Part shown: one piece after another, positions 1 through 8,996 of the stretch
Position numbering within the stretch: the first letter of the stretch is position 1
Layout of the letters: the number at the start of each line of letters is the position of its first letter
Assembly (NCBI RefSeq): GCF_900142135.1
Contig: NZ_FQZU01000001.1
Coordinates: 161,653-225,652 of the forward strand
Length of the DNA stretch: 64,000 bases
Source of the DNA: Desulfatibacillum alkenivorans DSM 16219
Lineage (GTDB): Bacteria > Desulfobacterota > Desulfobacteria > Desulfobacterales > Desulfatibacillaceae
Direction of reading: 5' to 3'
Notes under the pieces: generated by a model
The model's database searches: none
The model's input: the letters and a program-made list of their open reading frames with translations, nothing else
What the model was told of the DNA's origin: nothing
Position numbers and translations under genes: made by a program

Positions 1-846
1 GCCGCCGCGGAAAAGAACGCCGCCGAGGAAAAGGCCGCCAAGGAAGCCGCTGAAAAGGCGGAAGCTGAAAGAAAGGCTGCTGAAGAAGCCGCTCAGGCCC
101 AGTATCCTCCCTTTGAGGAAGCCGGAGCGGAAACAGCGGCTGCAGCAGGCGTTTTGGGCAAAGTTCAGAACAGCGCTTTGGCCGCCTACGGCTCTGTGCT
201 TGAAGGATTGGATACCGTCAAGCGGGTGGTCAAATCCCAGCCTGACTTGCCCAAATATCCTGAAGTCCGCATGAGCCTGGTTATTCTGGCCGTGCTCATG
301 GCCTGTGTGGTTTTCGCCTCTTTCCTGAACGCAGGCCATTATCAGTTTGAGCAAAAAGCCCGCGGCGTCATCCTCAAGAAAGGCCGCTTCGCCCCCGCCG
401 GCATGAAAGCTCTGGTCTTCATGCCCGGAATGGTCATGCCTGCAGACGCCAAAGAAGACTACAAAGCTGCGGAAGCAGCCGCGATTACGCGGGATTTTTT
501 CCTGAACAGCTATGAAGAAAGCATGGCGGCTCCCGAGCCGGACGCTGCAGCAGCCAGGGCCGCTTTGGTCGCAGCGGTTCCTTTCTCCTTCACCACGGAA
601 AATCGCAAAATGATCTGGGGCCTGATCAACGCCCTGGATTACAATGTCCTTATGACAGAAGCCGAAGCCGCTATTAATGACGAGGTGGCCGGGCAATTGA
701 AGGTTGCTGAGGAAAAGCTGAATAAGGCCGCCGCCCTGGCCGCTACGGAAGAAGAAGCGGCGGAAGCTGAGGCCCTGCTGGAGCGCGTGGAAGCCATGCA
801 GAAAGCCATGGTGGCGCCGGAAGCCATGGTGGCGCCGAAAGCATAA
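1..846 (+). CDS. Partial membrane protein with Ala/Glu/Lys-rich coiled coil (5' end outside window)
   Basis: The reading frame is open from the first base, so the true start lies upstream of the window; 281 residues are visible. The first 40 or so residues are almost only Ala, Glu and Lys, as in a helical or coiled-coil rod. A single hydrophobic segment (SLVILAVLMACVVFASFL) follows at about residues 92-109, then a mostly helical C-terminal domain with another Ala/Glu-rich stretch. The protein ends in a short duplicated AMVAPEAMVAPKA-like tail. A charged rod, one membrane helix and a distal domain suggest an inner-membrane protein facing the periplasm or cytoplasm, loosely like TolA in composition only. 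I do not recognise the family, and function is unknown. An intrinsic terminator follows about 40 bases downstream, so this is the last gene of its transcript. Confidence 0.75.
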   Translation, partial: AAAEKNAAEEKAAKEAAEKAEAERKAAEEAAQAQYPPFEEAGAETAAAAGVLGKVQNSALAAYGSVLEGLDTVKRVVKSQPDLPKYPEVRMSLVILAVLMACVVFASFLNAGHYQFEQKARGVILKKGRFAPAGMKALVFMPGMVMPADAKEDYKAAEAAAITRDFFLNSYEESMAAPEPDAAAARAALVAAVPFSFTTENRKMIWGLINALDYNVLMTEAEAAINDEVAGQLKVAEEKLNKAAALAATEEEAAEAEALLERVEAMQKAMVAPEAMVAPKA

Positions 847-886
847 CAGGAGCGGCGTTCGTCCGCCCCTGCAAATTATACAATTC

Positions 887-917
887 AAAACCCGGGCTTA
901 ACGGCCCGGGTTTTTTT
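887..917 (+). terminator. Rho-independent terminator
   Basis: A perfect 7-bp GC stem (CCCGGGC at 891-897 with GCCCGGG at 904-910, loop TTAACG) is followed by seven T residues. Upstream A residues can extend the stem with the T tract. It ends the transcript of the membrane protein that stops at 846. Confidence 0.9.
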
Positions 918-970
918 ATCCCATGGCCGTCCTGCTTGCCGCCCCTCAATGTACGCTTTTTTAGGGTGGC

Positions 971-1021
971 CCGGGCAAGGCCGTTTTTTGCCTGGGCGCG
1001 AAGCGCAGTAGGCGCGGCCTG
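971..1021. repeat. GC-rich dispersed element, copy 1
   Basis: This roughly 51-base element is closely matched at 5364-5417. It contains a hairpin (CCCGGGCAA paired with TTGCCTGGG around a T-rich loop) followed by a conserved tail ending GGCGCGGCCTG. A second shared word, CCGATTG followed shortly by TGTAGTTGCGC, lies at about 1074-1092 here and about 5310-5330 in the other copy, so the two parts occur in opposite order. The rest of the 918-1357 spacer shows no supportable gene; short open frames there have atypical composition. Confidence 0.6.
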
Positions 1022-1357
1022 AGTAGATGAAAGAAATCAAAAAGGCTCGGCGGGCGGGTCGCCTGACTTGAAGCCGATTGTATTGTAGTTGCGCGGTCTC
1101 CGCGCCCTTAGTTGCCAGGTTCCTTCGCTGTTGCTGCTTTGCCGAGGCTGCCCATCTATTTTGCGGCGCGCCCTTCCGCGGCGGCAGGCCGCGGGGAGGC
1201 TCTCCTTACGCGTTGCATCCTTGCCAGTTTATTCTCCGTATGGTATATAAAAAAGTGCATGTTAAAGCTCTTAAAATACTGCAGGCCTTGCGGGCTTTAA
1301 CTTGCGCTTACCGTTTGTTTCCCGCCAAAAAATTATCTGATCGGAGGGGGTGCGATA

Positions 1358-4120
1358 ATGATCCTTTGTAAAAAGGGGGCGCTGGCCCTTTTGTTCTGCT
1401 TGTGTCTGACCGGTTTCGCCGGCGCGGACGCCATCTATGACAATTTTGGAGAGGGCGACGCCTTTGTTCCGGACGCCGGACTGGGGATAGGCTATGTCTA
1501 CGGCCCCTTCGGGTTTACCATGGAGCTGGAAAGGTGCATTCCCATCACCGTGACGGCTACGGGCACGGATCATTACCTGGATTACGCGGCTTTGCCGGTG
1601 GTCCGGTACAAGACGATCCAGGACCTGGAGTTAAGCATCCGGGAGGACGCCGGCGGCGTTCCCGGGGATCTGGTGGAGTCCCAGTATTTTCTGGCGGTGC
1701 AGTCCGAGGCGGCCGTGTACACGGTTCCTTTTTCCGGGGTTTCCATTTTGGAGGAGGGCAAAACCTATTGGGCGCACCTTTCCTATGTGGATCCGGACAG
1801 CCGCTTCAACTGGCTGGAGACGGCCAATGTCATCACCGGGACGGTGGCCTCGCGGATTCAAAAGGATCATGCCTGGAGCACGGATGTGCAGGAGTACGCC
1901 GCGCTGCGCCTGACAACCACTCCGCTGGATCCCGCGGGGGATGCGCTCAAGGACTTGTCCGAGGGCGGCGACCTCCACGTGTTCGGCCGGGAGTATCAGG
2001 ACAAGGTGTCGGCCGGGGAGGGCGTGTTCACCGGAGACGTGAACGGCGACAATGTTCCCGACCTGATTCTAACCTCCTGCTACGGGGCTGGCCCGGACAA
2101 TGTGCGTGAAGGCGCGGGCGAAGTCTATGTGTATTTCGGCTCCACCGGCCTGGGGGGAATCCGGGACATCCTGGGCGAAGAAGGCCCTGAGCCGGACCTG
2201 ACCATCTTCGGCGCTTCCGCGAACGACGCTCTGGGCATGGGCCGGGCCGTAGCTGTGGGGGATGTGAACGGAGACCATATTCAGGACCTGGTTTTAGGCG
2301 CCTGGCAGGCGGACGGACCTTTGGGAAACCGGTGCAGCGGAGGCGAGGTTTACGTCATATTCGGGTCCAGCGCGCTCAGCGGAACTTTGGACCTGGATGA
2401 CGGCGGCGCGGACCTGATCGTCTACGGCGCCGGCTGCGGCGACAACCTGGGACGGGACGGCGCCATCCGTCTCGGAGACTTGAACAACGACCGGATCGCC
2501 GACCTGATCCTGGCAGCCCCCGGCGCTGACGGCCCCTCCGGCGCCCGGGATGACTGCGGTGAGATTTATTTCATCCAGGGCGGCGCTGCTTTGTCCGGCA
2601 CAGTGGACCTGGCTCAGGGCCGATGGGCGGGAATCGTCTACGGCGCCTCCATGAACGATCAATTGGGAGCGGACGGAAGCCTTGTTTTGGGAGACTGGAA
2701 CGGGGACGGAATTTTGGATCTCGCAGCAGGCTCGCCTTATGCGGACGGGCCTTCCGATTCCCGCAGCGGCTGCGGCGAGGCCTATATCCTGGCCGGGGCG
2801 GATCAGGCCTTTCCGTCCTTTGATTTAAAATTCACGGCGCCGGCCCTGCGGGTGTACGGCGGAGATTACGGCGACGCTTTGACCCGGTATCAGGCCCTTG
2901 CTTCGGGCGATGTGAACGGAGACGGCGTGGACGATCTGGTTTTGGGCGCGCCCTATGCGGACGGAACGTACAACAATCGCTCCAATTGCGGCGAAGTGCA
3001 CGTGATCTACGGCGCGGACGGCCTTTCCGGAAATCGCGACCTGGATCTGAACGAATCGGACGTTGCGATCCTGGGCGCGGACAGGGGGGATTATCTGGGC
3101 AAGTATCAGGGCGTGGCCGTGGGCGACCTCAACGGCGACGGCCTGGACGACATCGCCATGGCTTCGACCTACGCCGGCGGCCCCAATAACTCCCGCCGGT
3201 CCTGCGGGGAGGCGGCCGTGGTGTTCGGCTCGGCTTCGCTGCCGACCCTGGTGGATCTGGACGCGGAGGAGCAGGATCTGCTGGTTTACGGCGCCACCTA
3301 TGGCGACCGCCTGGGCAATGACGGCGGCCTGCTGGCGGCGGACCTGAACGGCGACGGGGTCAAGGACCTTGTCCTGGCTTCCGCCCTGGCCGACGGCCCG
3401 GGGGAAAGCCGCAGCAATTGCGGCGAAGCCTACATCATCCATGGCGGGGCCGCTCTTTCCGGAACCCTGGACATTTTTTCGGGCGGCCAGGACGTGCTCA
3501 TCTACGGTCCGGGATACAATGATCGCATGACCGACGGCGGCGCCCTGACCGCCGGCGACTTCAACGCCAACGGAGTTCCCGACGCCGTGCTGGGCGCCTT
3601 TCGCGCGGACGGCCCTGACAACGCCCGCACCTGCTCGGGCGAGGTCTTCGGGATTTCCGGCGGCAGGCCTCCCGCCTCCGCCCAAACAAGGCAGACTGAC
3701 CATGCAGGCGACCCCCTGCCCGAGGACTACGGAACGGCCAGAGTCATTATTGACTATGGAACCGGCGACGCCGCCAGCATGACCCGGGCGACCCTCATCC
3801 GCAGCAAAAACAACGTGGACCTGGGCGAAGAAACCAAAACGGCCAACGTCCAATGGATTTTGGAAACGGATCGGGAGAATTTTGCCGCAACCCTGGTCTT
3901 CCACTACCTGGACGCGGAGGTTCAAGGCCTGGACGAAAGCAAACTCCAGGTCTTCGCCGCCCCGGAGCAGGGCGGGGAATACACTCCCCTGGAGTCGGTT
4001 TTGGATCAGGCGAAAAATCTGCTGACCGTGCAGGGGGTGGCCGAATTCGGGCCCTTCGCCATCGCCGAAGGCGAGCCCGCCGCAGATGATGAGGAATGCT
4101 TTATCAAGGCCTTGCGTTAA
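1358..4120 (+). CDS. Secreted FG-GAP repeat beta-propeller protein
   Basis: The 920-residue protein starts with a signal peptide (MILCKKGALALLFCLCLTG). The ATG follows a strong GGAGGGG site at 1343-1349. Eight FG-GAP/integrin-alpha-type repeats start with calcium-loop motifs such as GDVNGDNVPD, GDLNGDGLDD and ADLNGDGVKD at about residues 226, 300, 372, 445, 517, 588, 661 and 733. The regular spacing of about 72 residues fits one blade each, and most blades also carry an R-x-x-CGE motif before a Y/F-I-x-G strand. A separate domain occupies residues 1-200, and a non-repeat C-terminal domain ends in DDEECFIKALR. The family usually folds as an extracellular calcium-binding propeller involved in adhesion or polysaccharide binding; the ligand here is unknown. 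It stands alone before a substrate-binding protein gene. Confidence 0.9.
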   Translation: MILCKKGALALLFCLCLTGFAGADAIYDNFGEGDAFVPDAGLGIGYVYGPFGFTMELERCIPITVTATGTDHYLDYAALPVVRYKTIQDLELSIREDAGGVPGDLVESQYFLAVQSEAAVYTVPFSGVSILEEGKTYWAHLSYVDPDSRFNWLETANVITGTVASRIQKDHAWSTDVQEYAALRLTTTPLDPAGDALKDLSEGGDLHVFGREYQDKVSAGEGVFTGDVNGDNVPDLILTSCYGAGPDNVREGAGEVYVYFGSTGLGGIRDILGEEGPEPDLTIFGASANDALGMGRAVAVGDVNGDHIQDLVLGAWQADGPLGNRCSGGEVYVIFGSSALSGTLDLDDGGADLIVYGAGCGDNLGRDGAIRLGDLNNDRIADLILAAPGADGPSGARDDCGEIYFIQGGAALSGTVDLAQGRWAGIVYGASMNDQLGADGSLVLGDWNGDGILDLAAGSPYADGPSDSRSGCGEAYILAGADQAFPSFDLKFTAPALRVYGGDYGDALTRYQALASGDVNGDGVDDLVLGAPYADGTYNNRSNCGEVHVIYGADGLSGNRDLDLNESDVAILGADRGDYLGKYQGVAVGDLNGDGLDDIAMASTYAGGPNNSRRSCGEAAVVFGSASLPTLVDLDAEEQDLLVYGATYGDRLGNDGGLLAADLNGDGVKDLVLASALADGPGESRSNCGEAYIIHGGAALSGTLDIFSGGQDVLIYGPGYNDRMTDGGALTAGDFNANGVPDAVLGAFRADGPDNARTCSGEVFGISGGRPPASAQTRQTDHAGDPLPEDYGTARVIIDYGTGDAASMTRATLIRSKNNVDLGEETKTANVQWILETDRENFAATLVFHYLDAEVQGLDESKLQVFAAPEQGGEYTPLESVLDQAKNLLTVQGVAEFGPFAIAEGEPAADDEECFIKALR

Positions 4121-4310
4121 GCAAAAAGACGGCTTGCGTTATGGCAGCCCAGGCTGCAGGTTTGTAAGGAGGCTTGGGCCTGTGGTACAATCCGGAAATT
4201 GGTTGAACAACCAGGATCCTGAAACAACCCGCTGAGTCTTGCGGGCTGCTGCAAGGCGGCGCCGCAGCCGGTTTGCAGCCCAAAGGCCGTCAAAAGAAAA
4301 GGAGACATCC

Positions 4311-5279
4311 ATGAAAATGAAAGGCGCTTGCGTCCTCTGTGTATTGATGATTTTTTTGGGAATCGGGTTTAACGCCGCGGCCGGGGAAGGCGATCCCATA
4401 AGCGTGGTGGTGGTCAACTCCTATCATTGGGGCTATCCTTGGAGCGACGGCATCGTCCAAGGGATTGAAGATGTTATGATCGGGTACAATATAGACCTGA
4501 CCCATCTTCAAATGGACACAAAGCGAAACGCCGGTGAACAATTCAAGAAAGAGGCCGCAAAAAAGGTGCAGGCCTGGATCCAGGCGAATAAGCCTGAACT
4601 GATCATCGCCGTGGACGACAACGCCTCCAAATACGTCATCGCTCCCTATTATAAGAACTCGTACTCCCCGGTGGTTTTTTGCGGGGTTAATTGGGACGCC
4701 TCGGAATACGGATTCCCCTGCCGAAACGTCACGGGCATGGTGGAAATCACGCCTGTCACCAAAATTCTCGCCCAGCTAAAGCCCCATGCCAAAGGGTCGA
4801 CCATCGGCTTTCTGGGGCCGGATACCCTCTCTTCCCGCAAAGAGGCGGAAAATATCGAAAAATATTTGAACCTGAAACTGGTGAAATATTTCTCCAAAGA
4901 CGCTTCGGACTGGAAAAAAGGCTTCGCCCAACTGCAGGATAAGGCGGACATGCTGTTGCTGGACAGCGACGGCGGCTTGTACGCTGAAAAGGCCGCGGAA
5001 CTTCGCTCTTTCGCCCTGGCCAATACAAAAATACCCGCAGGAACCGCCTTTGATTTCATGGCCCCGTACGCCCTTATAGCCTATTGCAAGTCCCCTGAAG
5101 AGCAGGGAAGGTGGGCCGCCCAAACCGCGGTGAAAATTCTTAAAGGAGCCTCTCCAAGCAGCATTCCCATAGCCCAAAATCAGGAAGCGGATTTGATCAT
5201 CAACATGCCCATTGCCAAGAAGTTGGGAGTCACGTTCCCCTATGATCTGCTGAGTACTGCAGAGAAGATTATCGAATAG
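4311..5279 (+). CDS. Periplasmic ABC-type substrate-binding protein (ABC_sub_bind-like)
   Basis: The product has 322 residues with a clear signal peptide (MKMKGACVLCVLMIFLG, cleavage near AAAG). I chose the ATG at 4311 because AAGGAG lies just upstream and because the longer in-frame extension is Arg-rich and precedes the signal peptide. The mature start VVVVNSYHWGYPWSDG is typical of the uncharacterised substrate-binding family near PF04392, with two alpha/beta lobes. No permease or ATPase gene is adjacent, so it is either an orphan receptor or serves a distant transporter or sensor kinase. A GGGCTGC/GCAGCCC inverted repeat precedes the ribosome site at about 4243-4280. The ligand cannot be read from sequence. 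Confidence 0.8.
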   Translation: MKMKGACVLCVLMIFLGIGFNAAAGEGDPISVVVVNSYHWGYPWSDGIVQGIEDVMIGYNIDLTHLQMDTKRNAGEQFKKEAAKKVQAWIQANKPELIIAVDDNASKYVIAPYYKNSYSPVVFCGVNWDASEYGFPCRNVTGMVEITPVTKILAQLKPHAKGSTIGFLGPDTLSSRKEAENIEKYLNLKLVKYFSKDASDWKKGFAQLQDKADMLLLDSDGGLYAEKAAELRSFALANTKIPAGTAFDFMAPYALIAYCKSPEEQGRWAAQTAVKILKGASPSSIPIAQNQEADLIINMPIAKKLGVTFPYDLLSTAEKIIE

Positions 5280-5296
5280 GCTAGGCGAGAGAGAAG

Positions 5297-5337
5297 CAGG
5301 GGGGGCGAAACCGATTGCCTGTAGTTGCGCCCCCCTG
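5297..5337. repeat. GC-rich inverted repeat after the substrate-binding protein gene
   Basis: The arms CAGGGGGGGCG (5297-5307) and CGCCCCCCTG (5328-5337) pair with one bulged G around a 20-base loop. The loop holds the CCGATTG/TGTAGTTGCGC word shared with the spacer near 1074. No T run follows at once, so a terminator role is possible but unproven. Confidence 0.5.
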
Positions 5338-5363
5338 TGGGCGCCTGTTTTTCCGTGGGCGCC

Positions 5364-5417
5364 CCAGGCAAGGCCGTTTTTTTGCCTGGGCGCGGCAGCG
5401 CAGCAGGCGCGGCCTGG
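5364..5417. repeat. GC-rich dispersed element, copy 2
   Basis: This is the second copy of the element at 971-1021. The hairpin here is perfect (CCAGGCAA with TTGCCTGG), while copy 1 has one wobble at the corresponding place, and the tail GCGCAGCAGGCGCGGCCTG differs by one base. It lies in the 5280-5688 spacer, which holds only repeats as far as I can see. Confidence 0.6.
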
Positions 5418-5533
5418 GAAGAACGTGGGAATTAGGCGCGCCCGGCGGGCGTAGAAGGATGTTTAAATTTGTATTTTTGGGGTTTGAAAATCCGTATGTG
5501 GTATATCAAATTGATCTATTTTCAGATGCTTAT

Positions 5534-5565
5534 GTATGTATTCCCACGCACAGCATGGGAACTAG
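5534..5565. repeat. ATGGGAAC-type dispersed palindromic repeat, copy 1
   Basis: An imperfect palindrome pairs TTCCCA with TGGGAA around CGCACAGCA. The same word recurs at 13693-13722, 23492-23522 (inverted) and 41797-41834. Copies 1 and 4 are nearly identical over 32 bases. Confidence 0.65.
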
Positions 5566-5588
5566 AACATTCAACCTTTGCGGTTTGT

Positions 5589-5618
5589 AAGGCAATGTAG
5601 CTTCAGGGCTTGCCCTGC
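5589..5618. repeat. CAGGGCTTGCCCTG dispersed repeat, copy 1
   Basis: A 30-base word starting AAGGC and ending in the palindrome CAGGGCTTGCCCTGC is repeated at 7597-7626 with 4 mismatches. Both copies lie just beyond the 3' end of a minus-strand gene. Confidence 0.55.
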
Positions 5619-5688
5619 GTTTATTCGTGCGCCTCTTGTCTGATTCCCCGGCTGCAATTCCCGGTTCGCGGGGAGCAATTCGGAGCAG

Positions 5689-6207
5689 CTATGTTCTTGC
5701 CGCCGCCTTTTCCTGGGCGTCCAGGATGATTTCCACGGCCATTTGAGCGACCTCGCCGGCCAGGGTGGAGCAGCGTTCCAGCATGCCCGCTTCCATGCCG
5801 GCCTTCATGTCTTCGGGATCATAGAGGTTGAAGAACCGGCCGAAAAACGAGGTCTGGAGGTCATGGCAGCGGCAGGTTCCGTATTTTTCCGTAAACCGGG
5901 TATGGAGCTTTTTTGCGAGAATATTCGCAGGAACCAGTTTGGTGATGTCGTCGAAATTTTCCTTGTCCCGGCCGAAAAAATATCCGATGGCAAGCACCCC
6001 CCCGGACAAAGCGCCGCAATGGCCGTCGCCGGTGAGTCCCACGCCGTCGGCCAGGCCTGTGGCGGCCTTGAAGATAGCCGTGTCCTCCACGCCCAGGGCG
6101 TCAAAGATTCCGGCCAGGGAGCATTGGGAGCACCCGCCGCTTTTCTTTTCGTAGCTTTTCGCCAGGGAAAAGGCTTTATCCGCAACTTCCTGCTTGTTCA
6201 TGGTCAT
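5689..6207 (-). CDS. C_GCAxxG_C_C family protein (putative redox protein)
   Basis: The 172-residue cytosolic protein has the cysteine pattern of the C_GCAxxG_C_C family (PF09719/TIGR01909): C26-x2-C29, then GHCGALSGG with C64, a C112-x-C114 pair and C146. The family is common in anaerobes and is thought to bind metal or take part in redox chemistry, but no reaction is firmly established. I chose the first of two nearby ATGs because AGGAG at 6215-6219 is spaced 7 bases from it. It precedes the crotonase on no shared promoter that I can see: the crotonase gene ends upstream at 6382, about 175 bases away, on the same strand. Cofactor and partner are unknown. Confidence 0.85.
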   Translation of the reverse strand: MTMNKQEVADKAFSLAKSYEKKSGGCSQCSLAGIFDALGVEDTAIFKAATGLADGVGLTGDGHCGALSGGVLAIGYFFGRDKENFDDITKLVPANILAKKLHTRFTEKYGTCRCHDLQTSFFGRFFNLYDPEDMKAGMEAGMLERCSTLAGEVAQMAVEIILDAQEKAAART

Positions 6208-6381
6208 GGGTAGGCTCCTGCATTTTGTTCGGGAAGATTATTTGCAATGATTATTTTATCCGATTGATCTGGGTTTCAATAGTAGCACGTATTTATACAT
6301 TCGGCAAACTGTAAAGGGGCGACCATAGCCGTTCCCGCGACCCTATCAAAAAGGAATCCCCCGGCAAAAGCCCGGCCCGGC

Positions 6382-7224
6382 TTATTTCCCCTTGTAAACC
6401 GGCTGGCGCCTCTCTATCCGGGCCATCACTCCTTCGGCGAAATCTTCCGAGCTCCACAATTTATTCAAACCTTCATTTTCAAGGTCCAAAGCCCTGGAGA
6501 CGGCCTCGATGTATGGCTTGTGAAGGATGCGCTTCATTTCCCGGATGGCCAGGCCCGCGCCGCCCGGAGGGAACAGCATTTTGGCCTGCTCCCTGGCGTA
6601 ATCCAGGAGTTCATCATGGGGCAGCACGGCGTTGGCCAGGCCTAGCTCGAGGCAGTCGGCGGCGGTCAGTTTTTTCGAAAAATAGAGAATTTCCTTGGCT
6701 TTTTGGAAGCCCAGCAGCCGGGGCAGAAAAAAGGTGGAAGCCAGTTCGGGAACCACGCCCAGTTTTGAAAAAGGCATCTGGGCCCAGGCGTGTTCGGACA
6801 TGTAGACCAGGTCGCAGCCGGCGATGGTCATGGTATAGGCGCCGCCCATGGCCAAGCCGTTCACGGCCGCAATAATGGGTTTGCAGCAGTCGAACATTCT
6901 CACCGTAAATCTTTTTTGGGCGATATCCGTCAGGTCGATTTGCTGCAAAATCTCTTCGGGCAGCCCTTCCAGGACGTCGGTGGAAAAGTATCCGCCGCTG
7001 CTGTACGCCTCTTTGGTGGGATCGTTGGAGTTAGGGTCCTTGGCGCCGGTTATGATCATCACGCCGGCGTCCGGGTCTTTGTCAAAATGCTCCATGGCCC
7101 AATAGAGCTCCAGAAAGGAATAGGCGCTCAAGGCGTTTTTTCTTTTGGGAGTGTTTAAGGTCAGGGTGACGATGCCGTCATCGCCTTTGTCATAAAGGAT
7201 GTCCTTGAAATCTTCCGTTTGCAT
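6382..7224 (-). CDS. Crotonase-fold enoyl-CoA hydratase/isomerase family protein
   Basis: The 280-residue protein has the crotonase fold that stabilises CoA-ester enolates. The first oxyanion-hole region is YSSGGYFSTD (residues 74-83), the second is NGLAMGGAY (122-130), and the likely catalytic acid is E160 in GVVPELAST. The P-E-x-x-S pattern there resembles delta3-delta2-enoyl-CoA isomerases more than hydratases, which carry a second Glu earlier. An insertion of about ten residues (PNSNDPTKEA) precedes the first oxyanion loop. The likely role is in fatty-acid, hydrocarbon or aromatic CoA-ester degradation in the cytosol, but the substrate cannot be assigned. There are no beta-oxidation partners next to it. 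Confidence 0.85.
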   Translation of the reverse strand: MQTEDFKDILYDKGDDGIVTLTLNTPKRKNALSAYSFLELYWAMEHFDKDPDAGVMIITGAKDPNSNDPTKEAYSSGGYFSTDVLEGLPEEILQQIDLTDIAQKRFTVRMFDCCKPIIAAVNGLAMGGAYTMTIAGCDLVYMSEHAWAQMPFSKLGVVPELASTFFLPRLLGFQKAKEILYFSKKLTAADCLELGLANAVLPHDELLDYAREQAKMLFPPGGAGLAIREMKRILHKPYIEAVSRALDLENEGLNKLWSSEDFAEGVMARIERRQPVYKGK

Positions 7225-7727
7225 GACGCAACTCCAATTCCGGCTTAAAATAGGTCCGCCTATGGGTGTTTTGCATTCCTCGAACGCTGGAAGCGCGCCC
7301 TTTGTCGTCCGGCAAAGCCGGAAAACCGTTTTTCAGGCCTTGCGTTGATTGCAGGACGCAGCATTCGGGCGCAACAGTTTGCGAAATTTGGGGGGATGCC
7401 CATTATCTTGGTCGGTTTTTTCGCAAAAGACAAGCTCAATATGAAAACAATGCAAATACGAGACGCTGGTCCGGCTTTGAAAATTGAGTCGCAAATGCAG
7501 CGGCAGGCTCCCCGCGCCTGCCGGATGACGTGCACGGCGCGTTCAGGCTAGGGCATGCTCCACCCCTGCATGTCAAATGCAACCTTTATTCTCCATAAGG
7601 CGATGCAGCGCCAGGGCTTGCCCTGCTTTTTTTCCGCCGATCATTATGGTTGGTCGGTTTTCGCCTGCGGCGCCCATTTTTCCGGGCCAGCCGCGGCACA
7701 CAATGCCGGGGGCCGGCCTAACCGGAT
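7225..7727. other. 503-base spacer, no supported gene
   Basis: This lies between two minus-strand genes. It contains a GGCAGGC/GCCTGCC hairpin at about 7504-7524 and the dispersed repeat at 7597-7626. Short open frames here lack ribosome sites and recognisable domains. Confidence 0.6.
7597..7626. repeat. CAGGGCTTGCCCTG dispersed repeat, copy 2
   Basis: This is the second copy of the 30-base word at 5589-5618, with 26 of 30 bases identical and the terminal palindrome perfectly kept. It is followed by a run of eight T residues. Confidence 0.55.
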
Positions 7728-8996
7728 TTAAGGCAAAGGTTCTCTGCTGCCGTCTTTGATCAACAGCAGGGCGCCGAAAGCCACCACGGCCATGCCCGCC
7801 ATATATAGGCCGGGGCTGTAGGCCTTGCCGGAAACATCGATGAGCCAGGTGCAGACCATGGGAGTGGTTCCGCCCACCACGCCCAGCCCCAGATTGTAGG
7901 CCACGGAATACCCGGACAACCGGTCCCTGGCGGGAAACAACTCCACGAACATGGCCGGGGCGGAGCCCAAAGGCGCAGCTATCAGGACGGCCAGGATCAA
8001 TTGCCCGATAATGGCGCCGCTTATGCCGGCCGTTTCCAGCCAGACATATAAGGGCCAGGAGACCATGGCGGCGCCCAGCATGGCGGCGGCGATGAATTTG
8101 GTCCTGCGCATGAGCCTGTCGCCGATCATGCCGGAAAAGGGGATGAGAAGGAGCAGCACAGCCGTGCCCGCCGTGTTGATAATCAAGGCGGCGTCCAGTT
8201 TCAGCCCTGCATAGCGATGGAGCCACTCCGGCAGATAAACCAGAGGAATGTAAAAAAGAACCCCATAGGCGGAGGCGAAGATCAGGGCCTTGATCGTCTG
8301 GCTTCTGTTGGTCGTGAAAACTTCGAGCAACGGAGAGGTGGCTTCCCTGTTGTCATGGTGCTGCACAAAATGCTCGGACTGGGGCAGATTGCGCCTCATG
8401 GTTATGGATGCCGCGCCCAATACGCCGCCCAGGAGAAAAGGCGTTCTCCAGGCCCAATCCATAATGGTTGCGTGGGAGAAAAACGATGTGACCACGGCGG
8501 CGGCGCCCGCCCCTAACAGCATTCCGAAGAGGCTGCCTGTGTTGGCCCAACTGCCGGAAAGCCCGCGCTTTTCAGGCGGGGCGGTTTCCACCAGGTAGGT
8601 TACGGAACTGCTGAATTCCCCGCCCACGGACAACCCCTGGACCATCCGGGTGATCACCAAAAGCACAGGCGCCCATATTCCCACAGCGTCAAAAGTGGGC
8701 AGGCATCCCAGGAGAAAGGTGGGAAAGACCATCATGGTGATGGAAACCATCATGGTTTTGCTGCGCCCCAGGGTATCCCCCATCCAGCCGAAAACAAAGG
8801 ACCCGATGGGCCGCATGACAAAGCCCGCGGCGAAAACCCCATAGGTTGCAATCAGGGACGCGACTTCACTTTCATTGGGAAAGAACAGCTTGGACAGGAT
8901 GCCCGCCATGTATCCGTATAAAGCGAAGTCGTACCACTCGATGACGTTTCCGATAAAGCCGGCCAACAGCGTCGTATACCGCTTGCTTATAGACAT
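7728..8996 (-). CDS. MFS transporter of the metabolite:H+ symporter (MHS, ProP-like) type
   Basis: The 422-residue protein has about 12 hydrophobic segments. The N-terminus SISKRYTTLLAGFIGNVIEW followed by YDFALYGY is diagnostic of the MHS family (ProP, KgtP, ShiA). It also has the loop 2-3 motif GWMGDTLGRSKTM and the R-M-V-Q-G-L-S-x-G-G-E-F signature of helix 4. Known members import organic acids, betaine or shikimate with protons across the inner membrane; the substrate here is not evident. I start at the ATG at 8996, with GGAGG just upstream at short spacing, because a 35-residue extension to 9101 precedes the conserved family start. The neighbouring crotonase and the long spacer give no strong pathway link. 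Confidence 0.85.
   Translation of the reverse strand: MSISKRYTTLLAGFIGNVIEWYDFALYGYMAGILSKLFFPNESEVASLIATYGVFAAGFVMRPIGSFVFGWMGDTLGRSKTMMVSITMMVFPTFLLGCLPTFDAVGIWAPVLLVITRMVQGLSVGGEFSSSVTYLVETAPPEKRGLSGSWANTGSLFGMLLGAGAAAVVTSFFSHATIMDWAWRTPFLLGGVLGAASITMRRNLPQSEHFVQHHDNREATSPLLEVFTTNRSQTIKALIFASAYGVLFYIPLVYLPEWLHRYAGLKLDAALIINTAGTAVLLLLIPFSGMIGDRLMRRTKFIAAAMLGAAMVSWPLYVWLETAGISGAIIGQLILAVLIAAPLGSAPAMFVELFPARDRLSGYSVAYNLGLGVVGGTTPMVCTWLIDVSGKAYSPGLYMAGMAVVAFGALLLIKDGSREPLP

Noticed and set aside
2825-3925. Minus-strand open frame of 366 codons over the FG-GAP gene
   Set aside because: It is the antisense image of the repeated calcium-loop codons, with no ribosome site.
5315-5590. Plus-strand 91-codon frame
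   Set aside because: It runs through the GC-rich element and a palindromic repeat; product composition is Arg-rich with no domain.
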